DNA of 64,000 bases. Origin: JANXMY01 sp965246745. Its GTDB lineage: Bacteria; Armatimonadota; Armatimonadia; Armatimonadales; Capsulimonadaceae. Below the pieces are notes generated by a model. That model searched no databases. It was not told the origin of the DNA and was given only the letters and a program-made list of their open reading frames with translations. Numbering within the stretch: the first letter of the stretch is position 1; each line of letters begins with the position of its first letter. Of the stretch, positions 55,265 to 62,589 are shown in pieces. The translations under genes and the position numbers were made by a program. The DNA lies in assembly GCA_965246745.1 (NCBI GenBank), contig OZ251980.1:3534001-3598000 (forward strand). The letters are read 5' to 3'.

Positions 55265-55911
55265 CCAACCTCAACCGCAAAGACTTCGGCAAACTGCGCC
55301 GCGACCACCGCCTCCACCTCCGCCCTCGCCGGGCACCCGGCTCCAAGCCGCTCCCGCAGCGAGGTCACCCCCCGGTCGGAAATCCCGCAGGGCACAAAAT
55401 CGCCGCGAAACGGGGTCAGGTCGTTGGCGACATTCAGCGCGAACCCGTGCAGCGAGACCCACCGGGACACTTTGATCCCAATCGCCGCGATCTTCTCGCC
55501 GCCGACCCACACCCCGGTCCGCCCGGCGACGCGCTCCCCGGTCAGCCCGTAAGCGCCCAGTGTCCCGAGAAGCACCTCTTCCAAATCGCGCAGATACTTG
55601 TGCAGGTCCTGCCCGTGCTGCCGCAAGTCCAAAATCGGATACCCGACGAGCTGCCCCGGTCCGTGAAACGTAATCTCGCCGCCCCGGTCCACCCGCACGA
55701 CTTCAATCCCCCGCTCCCGCAGCGCCGCTTCGGATGTCTTTAAATCCGCTTCGTCGCTCCGCCGCCCCAGCGTGAGTGTCGGCGGGTGCTCAAGCAGCAG
55801 CAGCGTGTCCGGGATTTCGCCCCGGCTCCGCCGGTCGGCCAGCGCGTACTGGATTGCCAGCGCGTCGGCATAGGGCACGAGGTGGGGATAGGAAACAAGT
55901 CGGCAGTGCAT
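55261..55911 (-). CDS. lipB: Octanoyl-[ACP]:protein N-octanoyltransferase LipB
   Basis: 216 residues. RGGEITFHGPGQLVGYPILD, AAIGIKVSRWVSLHGFALNV with the catalytic Lys, and FVPCGISDRGVTSL with the acyl-carrying Cys (P-C-G-I) are intact. It transfers octanoate from ACP to lipoyl domains. lipA is not adjacent. A long inverted repeat and 15-bp repeats lie upstream. Confidence 0.94.
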   Translation of the reverse strand: MHCRLVSYPHLVPYADALAIQYALADRRSRGEIPDTLLLLEHPPTLTLGRRSDEADLKTSEAALRERGIEVVRVDRGGEITFHGPGQLVGYPILDLRQHGQDLHKYLRDLEEVLLGTLGAYGLTGERVAGRTGVWVGGEKIAAIGIKVSRWVSLHGFALNVANDLTPFRGDFVPCGISDRGVTSLRERLGAGCPARAEVEAVVAAQFAEVFAVEVG

Positions 55912-55945
55912 GGTGATTAGGTTGCAACAGAATAGGTTGTGAACA

Positions 55946-56089
55946 ACACGGCTATTGGGCGCAGACGCCGGGAACTACGAGATCGGCGCACTCAGAGACA
56001 TCGCTGCGTAATTTTTCTTAGCCCCGCGCCTTCCAGGTCTGCCAGTGCAGAAGCGGCGGGTTCCCGGCGTCTGCGCCCAATAGCCGTGT
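55946..56089. repeat. Perfect 30-bp inverted repeat (family D)
   Basis: Arms 55946-55975 and 56060-56089 (ACACGGCTATTGGGCGCAGA then CGCCGGGAAC), loop 84 bp. The arm is not related to families A-C, but the loop contains CCAGGTCTGCCAGTGCAG, shared with the family C element at 28496. It separates the divergent lipB and tauE genes. Confidence 0.94.
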
Positions 56090-56090
56090 G

Positions 56091-56180
56091 CTTCAGCACA
56101 TGGTTCTTTACCACATGGTTCTTCAGCACATGGTTCTTTACCACATGGTGCTTCAGCACATGGTTCTTTACCACATCGGC
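56091..56180. repeat. Six 15-bp repeats (three 30-bp pairs) upstream of tauE
   Basis: Alternating units ending CAGCACATGGTTCTT and TACCACATGGTTCTT, three pairs, only two substitutions in the last pair. They begin 1 bp after the family D right arm and end 25 bp before the tauE -10 box. Confidence 0.92.
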
Positions 56181-56205
56181 GTAAATAACGTCCGCGCAAA
56201 TCAGG

Positions 56206-56211
56206 TATACT
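56206..56211 (+). promoter_or_regulatory. -10 box giving a leaderless tauE mRNA
   Basis: TATACT, 6 nt before the ATG at 56218, no Shine-Dalgarno. The 15-bp repeats occupy the region upstream of where a -35 would lie. Confidence 0.55.
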
Positions 56212-56217
56212 CGCCGC

Positions 56218-57015
56218 ATGGCGCGTCCTGATTTATCGTACCTCAAAAGCGTGTTTTTGTTCCTTATCGGCGTCCCGCTCGGCCTGCTGTCGGGCCTGAC
56301 GGGGATGTCCGCCAGCGTGTTCGCCCTGCCTGCCGTGCGAAAGCTGCTCGGCCTGCGCCCCGCGCGAGCAGTCGGGGTCGGCCTCACCGTCGCGTTTTTC
56401 GCTGCCCTGGCCGGCATTTTGTCCTACGCCCAGCACGGCGGCGTGCAGCTCGGACTGGCCCTGACGCTGCTCGTGTTCCAAACCCTCGGGGCGCTGCTGG
56501 CCGAGCGGATGCTCCGGGCCGCGCCGCGCTCCGAGCGGCTTTCCGCGCTGTGGGGCGGCATGACCGTCCTCGGCGGCCTCCTGATGGCCGCGCACGGCCT
56601 CGGCTTTCTGCACGTTCCCGCCCACCACTACACTCCTCCCTCGGTCTGGTACAGTCTTGCCGCTGCGACGGCGCTGATTGTCGGCCTCGCGAGCCGCGTG
56701 TTCGGCCTCGGCGGCGTGTTTCTGGTTCCCGCCGCCGTTTACGCCCTCGGCCTGTCCCCCCATACCGCTCAGGGCACGGCGCTGGTCGTGCTGGCCGCCG
56801 CGTCCCTGCCCGGCGTTTTGGCTTATGCCCGGCGCGGGGACCTCGAGCCGCAGGCGGCGACCTGGCTGTCCGGCGGCGCGGTGCTCGGGGCGCTCACCGG
56901 GGCGCTGCTGGCCGTCACCAAGCTCACCGACGCCGGCCTGCTGCTGGTGTACGGCCTGCTGCTCATGCTGCTCGGCATGCAGACAGCGCTGCGGCGCAAA
57001 GAAACTGTCTCTTGA
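56218..57015 (+). CDS. TauE/SafE-family (DUF81) membrane transporter
   Basis: 265 residues with about seven or eight hydrophobic segments. N-terminal block GVPLGLLSGLTGMSASVFALP and C-terminal repeat GLASRVFGLGGVFLVPAAVY contain the paired G-x-G-G-x-x-x-x-P signatures of the family, giving an inverted-repeat topology. Members export sulfite or organosulfonates or have unknown anion substrates. No sulfur genes nearby. The ATG follows the -10 box by 6 nt. Confidence 0.85.
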   Translation: MARPDLSYLKSVFLFLIGVPLGLLSGLTGMSASVFALPAVRKLLGLRPARAVGVGLTVAFFAALAGILSYAQHGGVQLGLALTLLVFQTLGALLAERMLRAAPRSERLSALWGGMTVLGGLLMAAHGLGFLHVPAHHYTPPSVWYSLAAATALIVGLASRVFGLGGVFLVPAAVYALGLSPHTAQGTALVVLAAASLPGVLAYARRGDLEPQAATWLSGGAVLGALTGALLAVTKLTDAGLLLVYGLLLMLLGMQTALRRKETVS

Positions 57016-57079
57016 AATTCCCGGCGGATGCAGCCATAATTGAGTGCAGCAAAACGTTATACAGGATCAGGGATCAAAA

Positions 57080-57403
57080 ATGACGGCAAGCACAAAAAGC
57101 AGCGCCGAATCGCGGCGCAAAGACATCCAATTCAGCATCCGAACCGACAGCGATACCAAAGCACGCGCGGCGCGGGCGGCGGGCATTGCACGGATGACCC
57201 TCACCGAATTCGTGGAAGCGGCGGTGCGCGAACGCGCTGATGCAGTGCTGGCGCGGCATGACCAAGTGCTGTTGACCGACCGTGACTTTCTTTTGTTTGA
57301 GGAATTGATGACACGGGCGGTTGAGCCGAACGATCTGGTACGCGCCGAAGTGGCGGAGTTCAATCAAGGGCGCTTCGACCCGCAGGGGCGCTATTCTTGG
57401 TAA
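57080..57403 (+). CDS. TacA-like antitoxin (DUF1778, RHH)
   Basis: 107 residues. The N-terminal ribbon-helix-helix (KDIQFSIRTDSDTKARAARA then AGIARMTLTEFVEAAV) binds DNA. The C-terminal segment (LLTDRDFLLFEELMTRAVEP) wraps the toxin as in TacA. The stop codon overlaps the toxin start. It should repress the operon and neutralise the acetyltransferase toxin. Confidence 0.88.
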   Translation: MTASTKSSAESRRKDIQFSIRTDSDTKARAARAAGIARMTLTEFVEAAVRERADAVLARHDQVLLTDRDFLLFEELMTRAVEPNDLVRAEVAEFNQGRFDPQGRYSW

Positions 57404-57918
57404 TCGAGCCGCTGGAAACGCACCACAACCGGGACGTGTTTGACTGCGGCATTGACAAGATGAATGTGTTTCTCCGGCAGACGGCTCGTCAGCACGCTGC
57501 AAAGCATGTCGGAGTAACCCATGTGGCGGTGGAAGAAGTCGGCGCAGCGCGTATTCTCGGCTACGTCTCGCTCTCGATGAAGCCGGTGAATCGCAGCTCC
57601 CTGCCGAACTCCCAAAAACTTCCGGGCGGGGAATACACGGTCGCCTTTATCAGCCAACTGGCGACGGACAAAGAGTTTCAGGGACGCGGCATCGGCGAGA
57701 AGCTGCTGCTGTTCGCGCAGTTTCAGGCGCTCCGGGTGTCCGGCGTCTTCGGCCTTGTCGGCGTCGCTTTGGACGTGCTTTCGCTCGAAGACGAGGACCC
57801 TGCCGCCGCGCAGAAGCGCCGCTTGTTTTATACGAATCGTCAGTTTGAGCCGCTGACGGACGATACCGAGCGCCTCTACAAATCCATAGAAACAATCCGC
57901 CGGATGAGCTTTACCTAA
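57397..57918 (+). CDS. TacT-like GNAT toxin
   Basis: 173 residues. The GNAT fold is of the toxin type: FDCGIDKMNVFLRQTARQHA, GYVSLSMKPV, AFISQLATDKEFQGRGIGEKL (acetyl-CoA loop Q-G-R-G-I-G), and a C-terminal RRLFYTNRQFEPL with the FY...GF-like end, here NRQF. TacT enzymes acetylate aminoacyl-tRNA and stop translation. The start is TTG inside the antitoxin's last Trp codon, giving tight coupling. It converges on the PPTase gene with 8 bp overlap. Confidence 0.87.
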   Translation: MVIEPLETHHNRDVFDCGIDKMNVFLRQTARQHAAKHVGVTHVAVEEVGAARILGYVSLSMKPVNRSSLPNSQKLPGGEYTVAFISQLATDKEFQGRGIGEKLLLFAQFQALRVSGVFGLVGVALDVLSLEDEDPAAAQKRRLFYTNRQFEPLTDDTERLYKSIETIRRMSFT

Positions 57919-58555
57919 CAGCAGGCCGCACGGCACGCGCCGCCCACCACTCCCCCCATCGCGCATACTCGGCGGCAAGCATCGGCTCGCCGGGCAGGGT
58001 GATCGCGGCCCGCTGCGCGTCGGTCAAGCAGACTTCAATGCTTTTCAGCGCATAAGGCCACGGCAGGCGGCGGGATTTAATCGCGGCTTCTTTCAAGGAC
58101 CACAGCAGCAGCAGGCCATCGTAATTGGCCTGGGAGCCGAAGCGCTCGGCGATTTGGGTGCGCTCGCGGGCCGTAAAAACGCGGGCGCACAGGCCGGGAT
58201 GGACCGGGCGAATGCGCTGAATATCAATGCCCGCGCTGCCTTCGGCATGAATGTCGGAAACCGTCGCCGCGCCGGCCCCCGCACTGTGCGACAGCGACAA
58301 GCAGAGATGCGGCAGCGCAAGGCCGCCCAGGGTCGGGGCGACCCCGTCGCGCCCGACGCTCCACGACAGCGGGGCGATCTCCAGCTCCTCCGACAGCAGC
58401 CGCTTGGCGGCCAGACGCCCGGCCAGCCATTCGGCCCGGCGCGTCTTAGGCGGCCACGCGTCCAGAGCCGTCAATTCGGCGTCGGTCAGCCAGTCGGCAG
58501 GGTCCTGGGCGGCGATCCACCCGGCGTCGGCGACGCACGTTCGCGGCAAAAGCAT
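57911..58555 (-). CDS. 4'-phosphopantetheinyl transferase (Sfp type)
   Basis: 214 residues. Motifs: LSLSHSAGAGAATVSD, GIDIQRIRPVHP (Mg-binding Asp; the second acidic residue of G-x-D-x-E is Gln here), and LLWSLKEAAIKS (W-x-x-K-E-A with catalytic Glu/Lys). It activates carrier proteins with a phosphopantetheine arm. No polyketide or peptide synthase genes are in this window, so it may serve fatty-acid ACP or remote clusters. Confidence 0.85.
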   Translation of the reverse strand: MLLPRTCVADAGWIAAQDPADWLTDAELTALDAWPPKTRRAEWLAGRLAAKRLLSEELEIAPLSWSVGRDGVAPTLGGLALPHLCLSLSHSAGAGAATVSDIHAEGSAGIDIQRIRPVHPGLCARVFTARERTQIAERFGSQANYDGLLLLWSLKEAAIKSRRLPWPYALKSIEVCLTDAQRAAITLPGEPMLAAEYARWGEWWAARAVRPAVR

Positions 58556-58578
58556 AGGGGAAGTGTACCCGCGTGTGC

Positions 58579-58584
58579 TACAAT
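58579..58584 (+). promoter_or_regulatory. -10 box of the leader-ORF/lipid kinase transcript
   Basis: TACAAT, 7 nt before the ATG of the five-codon leader ORF, no Shine-Dalgarno. Confidence 0.5.
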
Positions 58585-58591
58585 GAGGCTC

Positions 58592-58609
58592 ATGGGCAAC
58601 ATTAAATGA
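58592..58609 (+). CDS. Five-codon leaderless ORF (MGNIK) coupled to the lipid kinase gene
   Basis: ATG GGC AAC ATT AAA TGA. The ATG is about 8 nt after a -10 box, where a leaderless mRNA would begin. Its TGA overlaps the next gene's ATG as ATGA. Ribosomes that load on the leaderless start would terminate exactly on the kinase start codon and could reinitiate. The kinase ATG itself has no Shine-Dalgarno. Prediction from geometry only. Confidence 0.45.
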   Translation: MGNIK

Positions 58610-59499
58610 ACGCGCTGCTGATTGTCAACCCGGCGGCGGGGCAGGGGAAGCCGGGCGACGCCCTCGGCGCAGTGCAGGCCGCCTTCGGGCCGCTGGTGGG
58701 GCAAACAGTGGTGACGCAGCAAGCGGGCGACGCGGCGCACGCGGCGCGGGGGGCGGGAACAGCAGGCTTCGATGCCGTGCTGGTCGCAGGCGGCGACGGC
58801 ACGGTCAACGAGGCGGTTCAGGGCCTGCTGGCCGCGCCGAACCCCCTGCCGCTCGGCCTCATTCCCTTGGGCACGCAGAATGTGCTGGCGCACGAGCTGG
58901 GCGTTTCCGGCAATTTAGACGACCTGGCGCGGCTGCTGCGGGCGGGCCGCACGCGTCCCATTGACGCCGGGCGGCTCACATCGGGCAGCGGAAGCCGCGA
59001 TTTTGTGCTGATGGCGGGGTTCGGCTTTGACGCCGTGGTCGTGCGCGACGTGCTGCGGCCCGTCAAAGCCCTGGTCGGCCCGGCCGCCTACGCGCTGTCA
59101 ACCCTGTCGGCGCTTGCCACCTACCGCTCGACGCGGGTGACGCTGACGATTGACGGGCAAACGGTGGAATCGGACGCGTTCTGGGTCGTCATCGCGAACA
59201 CCGCCTCCTACGGCGACAAGTTGATCCGTCTCGCGCCGTTCGCCGCGCCCGACGACGGCCGGCTCGATGTGTGCGTCTTCGAGCGCCCGCGCCTCGATAA
59301 ACTAGGCTTTGCCAGTCAAATGGTGTCCGTGCTGGCCCGCCGCCACCTGCGCGACCCGAGCGTCCGCTACTACCGCGCCCAAACCGTCACGCTGTCGTCG
59401 GACCCGCCCATCGGCGGTCAGCTCGACGGCGAAATGTTCGGCGAAACACCGATTTCGGTGTCCGTTCTCCCGGCGGCATTGTCCGTATTTGTCGCGTGA
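58606..59499 (+). CDS. Diacylglycerol kinase-like lipid kinase (DagK/YegS family)
   Basis: 297 residues. VNPAAGQGKPGDALGAVQAAF is the family N-terminal nucleotide loop, VAGGDGTVNEAVQGL carries the G-G-D-G-T motif, LIPLGTQNVLAHELG follows, and the C-terminal half has GFGFDAVVVRDVLRPVKALV and the final GGQLDGEMFGETPISVSV. It phosphorylates diacylglycerol or a related lipid. Translation probably depends on the coupled leader ORF. Confidence 0.87.
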   Translation: MNALLIVNPAAGQGKPGDALGAVQAAFGPLVGQTVVTQQAGDAAHAARGAGTAGFDAVLVAGGDGTVNEAVQGLLAAPNPLPLGLIPLGTQNVLAHELGVSGNLDDLARLLRAGRTRPIDAGRLTSGSGSRDFVLMAGFGFDAVVVRDVLRPVKALVGPAAYALSTLSALATYRSTRVTLTIDGQTVESDAFWVVIANTASYGDKLIRLAPFAAPDDGRLDVCVFERPRLDKLGFASQMVSVLARRHLRDPSVRYYRAQTVTLSSDPPIGGQLDGEMFGETPISVSVLPAALSVFVA

Positions 59500-59503
59500 T
59501 TAC

Positions 59504-59647
59504 ACCTACCCCGGCTCGTTCCTCGCCACCCCTCCCGCAGCGGGAAGGGTAGGAAGTTAGGAATACAGCCTTCTGCGTCTTGCTCTTAATCTTACTCCTC
59601 ACCCTTCCTTCTTAGGGAGGGGTGGCGAGGGACGAGCCGGGGTAGGT
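59504..59647. repeat. 47-bp inverted repeat, partly diverged (family A)
   Basis: Arms 59504-59550 and 59601-59647. The outer 32 bp are near perfect (ACCTACCCCGGCTCG, CCTCGCCACCCCTCCC); the inner CGCAGCGGG is matched by a diverged TTCTTAGGG. Same family as 5033-5186. Between two plus-strand genes. Confidence 0.92.
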
Positions 59648-59671
59648 CTCTTAGAAAGGCCCTCAACTTTC

Positions 59672-61234
59672 ATGTTTACTCCCAAGTTCAGCTCAAAAAA
59701 CCAGTACCAACTCTATCTCGCCGGCCAGTGGCGCGACTCGGCGGCCTCGGCGTTCCTGCCGAACATCGTCCCGGCGCACAAAACGCACGTTCTCGGCCAG
59801 GTCGCCGAAACGACCGAGGCCGAAGTGAATGAAGCCATGCTCGCCGCCGCCGCCGCGTTTCCCGCCTGGCGGGCGGTCAGCGGCAACCTGAAGACCAAAA
59901 TCTTTCTGCACCTGGCCCAAATCTTATACGCCCGCTATGCCGACTTTCAGGAAACAATGGCCCGCGAGATGGGCAAAACGCTGTACGACTGCAAACTGGA
60001 TTTAGACGAAGCCATCGGCGTTGTCGAGTGCGTCGCCCCGCAGGGCCTCTCGCTTAAAGGCGAAACGTATCAAAAAAACATTGACGGCGTCGTGATGGAA
60101 TCTCGTTTGGAGCCGCGCGGCGTCGCCGCGATTATCACGCCGTTCAACTTCCCCGTCGCCATCCCTATTGCCCAGGTCGTTGCCGCGCTCGTCGTCGGCA
60201 ACACGGTCGTTTGGAAGCCGTCGCATCTCATCCCCGAGTCGTCGCAGGCCATCGCGGCGGCATTGGACGAATGCTTCGAATGGGCCAAAGACACCCTCGG
60301 CGTCACCGTTCCCCCCGGCACGTTCAGCCTGGTCTCCGGCGACGTTGCCCCCGGCCAGGCATTAATCCAGCACCCCGCCGTCAAGTGCCTGTCGTTCACG
60401 GGAAGCAAAGCGGTCGGCGATGCGGTCGACGCCGCCGCCAGCGCCCTCGGCAAGCGGGTCATGAAAGAAGTCGGCGGCATCAATATCTTTTACGTCCACA
60501 AAGACGCCGATATTGACCGGGCCGCCAAAAACTTCGTTTACGGCAAGACCATCACCGGCGGCCAGCGCTGCACGTCCATCCAGGAAGTCTTGTGCGACGA
60601 ACGCGTTTATGAAGCGTTCGTCGCCGCTGCCATTGAAGAAACCAAAGGCATCCGCATCGGCGACGGCTCCTCCGCCGAGATGGCCGACGCCGACCGCACC
60701 CCCGGCCTGTACTCCCTGCCGCCGCTCGTCTCCGAAGAACAGCAGGCCCGCGTCCTCGGCCTGATTTCGCAGTCCGTCGCCGAAGGCGCATCCATCCGCC
60801 ACCAAGTGCCCGTTCCCGACGCCCTCGCCGCCGAAGGCTTCTACGTCCCGTTCACGCTGATCGAAAACGTCGGCCCCGACAACATCTTTTATACCACCGA
60901 AGTCTTCGGCCCCGTCGGCATTCTCACGAAAGTCAAAAATCTGACCGAAGCCATCACGATCATCAACCAAAAGATCGGCATCGTCGCCTGCATTGACTCC
61001 CAAAACAAAGACGCCTCCGAGCACTTCATCCAAAGCGTCCTAAGAACCCGCGTAGACGACGGCCGCCACGGCACCGGCGCCTTTTGGGCCACAAGATTCG
61101 GCGGCGACCGGGGGGCCGGCTCCGGCAACCCCGCTTTGGACGAAAATATGGTCATGGGCTACGTCCTCTGGAAAACCATCTACCGCGCCTACAAGCCCTT
61201 CGCCGAACCCCAAGACGACGACGCAGGGATTTAG
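59672..61234 (+). CDS. NAD(P)-dependent aldehyde dehydrogenase
   Basis: 520 residues. ALDH fold: IITPFNFPVAIPIAQVVAAL, VVWKPSHLIPES with the cofactor Lys, LSFTGSKAVGD, MKEVGGINIFYVH (general base Glu region) and TGGQRCTSIQEVL with the catalytic Cys. Asn of FNFP is present. The KxxS-type and C-terminal features resemble succinate-semialdehyde/methylmalonate-semialdehyde or P5C-like groups; the substrate is not clear. No CoA signature. Nothing in the neighbourhood suggests a pathway. Confidence 0.88.
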   Translation: MFTPKFSSKNQYQLYLAGQWRDSAASAFLPNIVPAHKTHVLGQVAETTEAEVNEAMLAAAAAFPAWRAVSGNLKTKIFLHLAQILYARYADFQETMAREMGKTLYDCKLDLDEAIGVVECVAPQGLSLKGETYQKNIDGVVMESRLEPRGVAAIITPFNFPVAIPIAQVVAALVVGNTVVWKPSHLIPESSQAIAAALDECFEWAKDTLGVTVPPGTFSLVSGDVAPGQALIQHPAVKCLSFTGSKAVGDAVDAAASALGKRVMKEVGGINIFYVHKDADIDRAAKNFVYGKTITGGQRCTSIQEVLCDERVYEAFVAAAIEETKGIRIGDGSSAEMADADRTPGLYSLPPLVSEEQQARVLGLISQSVAEGASIRHQVPVPDALAAEGFYVPFTLIENVGPDNIFYTTEVFGPVGILTKVKNLTEAITIINQKIGIVACIDSQNKDASEHFIQSVLRTRVDDGRHGTGAFWATRFGGDRGAGSGNPALDENMVMGYVLWKTIYRAYKPFAEPQDDDAGI

Positions 61235-61298
61235 CGGTTTGCGCTTCGTCCTAATTATTCTTCGTAAGGCTGTGGTTTAAATAAAGGCTAAGCATTTT

Positions 61299-61592
61299 AT
61301 GGGATTCGAATATCATATTCCTTTTCGGTTTCAAGATGCGAACGCGCTCAACCAAGCCTTGAAAGACGCGCCGCACTTGGCAAATTATGATAAACAGTAC
61401 TCTATGTACGAGTACCGAGCCAACATTGCCGCCGGCACGACCACGTTGCCTGATGCGATGGCAGCAGTTCGAGAGGACGGCTTTTACTTCTGCGAGTGTG
61501 GCGACCGGAAGGTCGTAAAAGACATTCTGGCATTTTTGCGTTCCTTTGTGGAAGCGTCAGGGCAGATATTCAGCGTGGAGGACCTGGAGTGA
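61299..61592 (+). CDS. Small protein of unknown function, possibly immunity-like
   Basis: 97 residues, soluble, aromatic-rich (YDKQYSMYEYRAN, DGFYFCECGDRKV). No motif I know. The size, lower GC content and position before another accessory gene resemble orphan immunity proteins. AAGG 12 bases upstream is a weak Shine-Dalgarno. Intact reading frame. Confidence 0.5.
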   Translation: MGFEYHIPFRFQDANALNQALKDAPHLANYDKQYSMYEYRANIAAGTTTLPDAMAAVREDGFYFCECGDRKVVKDILAFLRSFVEASGQIFSVEDLE

Positions 61593-61611
61593 AGAATTGG
61601 AGCGATAACGG

Positions 61612-62291
61612 ATGCTAACTGACGAAGCCGAGTTGAACATTGATAGCTTTTTGTTCGTTGATCCTGCAATCAAAATGCGTCAACGTCCTGGCACTTTTCT
61701 AGCTTCACAGCAATGGTTGACCTCCTCAATTTCTGTGGGGACTAACCGGAACCTGAAGACGTTGTTGAACAACTGCCTGCATGGAATATAGCCCTTGCGC
61801 TAGGGCTTGACTATGTCCAGACTACCAACAGTGATTGGTTCTCAGATGATCTCATCGCAGGGAACCACGATAAACCAGAACCCGACTTTTGGAAAATTGA
61901 GTGCTTGTCAACGGCGTTTGTTTGTGACGCGCACATTCTGGGCGGAATGCCAACCCTCTCAGGTGTTACTGAAGCTCTGCCGGTGCATTTCGGCAATCGT
62001 ATACTTTATTTGGTTCACGTCAACGAGCGCGGCTGCTGGGATGCCCTCGACGCCGCGAATTGTGTTTGGCCTTCGAATACATCCGGCATGGGCCTTCCCT
62101 CCCGCTATGCGTTCTTGCCTCGGCGCTTGGGCTTCACAACAATAATGACGGTTCCTGAGACGTGCGAAGATGAAATTCTTGTGCATGCAAACTTTGATGA
62201 CCCGGTTTATGAGTTTAGAGCGGACGTAAAAAAGCAAAAACTCACGGGCCTGGCGTTCAAGAAAATCTGGAGCGAAAAACCCGCCATCTAG
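61612..62291 (+). pseudogene. Frameshifted gene, imm-like protein
   Basis: Frame one runs from ATG 61612 (MLTDEAELNIDSFLFVDPAI onward) to a TAG at about 61790. The second frame opens just after a TAA at 61743-61745 and encodes PEPEDVVEQLPAWNIALALG, then ECLSTAFVCDAHILGGMPTL through to the stop at 62291. The two halves would join in one protein of about 226 residues if a single base were missing between 61746 and about 61785. The C-terminal half (VHFGNRILYLVHVNERGCWD, ALDAANCVW, VYEFRADVKK, LTGLAFKKIW) resembles immunity-type proteins ending in L-T-G-L-x-F-x-x-x-W. Either a pseudogene or a sequencing error. Confidence 0.6.
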
Positions 62292-62357
62292 GCAGTCCCC
62301 GGCAATTCCGAGATACGAAAGCCGCCGGGGTATTATAGGAGCAGGAGAACCAAACAA

Positions 62358-62588
62358 ATGCAGGTACAGGTGGAGCGCACCGACAAAGGAATGCTCGTCG
62401 CCATTCCCGACGAATTCGCCGGCAGCTTCGGCGACACGGTTGAAGTCTATCGCGAAAACGGCCGGGTCGTTATCAGCCGCCCTGAAGAAGCGCCGCTTGA
62501 CATCGAGGCGATGATTGCAACTATCACGCCGGAAAACCGCCATGCCGAAATCCGCACCGGCCCGCCGCGCGGCAATGAAGTCTGGTAA
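62358..62588 (+). CDS. mazE: MazE/AbrB-type antitoxin without an adjacent MazF
   Basis: 76 residues. The N-terminal SpoVT/AbrB swapped-hairpin domain is MQVQVERTDKGMLVAIPDEF, followed by GDTVEVYRENGRVVISRP. The C-terminal DIEAMIATITPENRHAEI then PPRGNEVW is the usual MazF-binding tail ending just before a toxin start. The next gene is not MazF, so the antitoxin appears orphaned. GGAGCAGGAG upstream is a good Shine-Dalgarno, and a TATTAT box lies about 20 bp earlier. Confidence 0.82.
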   Translation: MQVQVERTDKGMLVAIPDEFAGSFGDTVEVYRENGRVVISRPEEAPLDIEAMIATITPENRHAEIRTGPPRGNEVW

Positions 62589-62589
62589 A

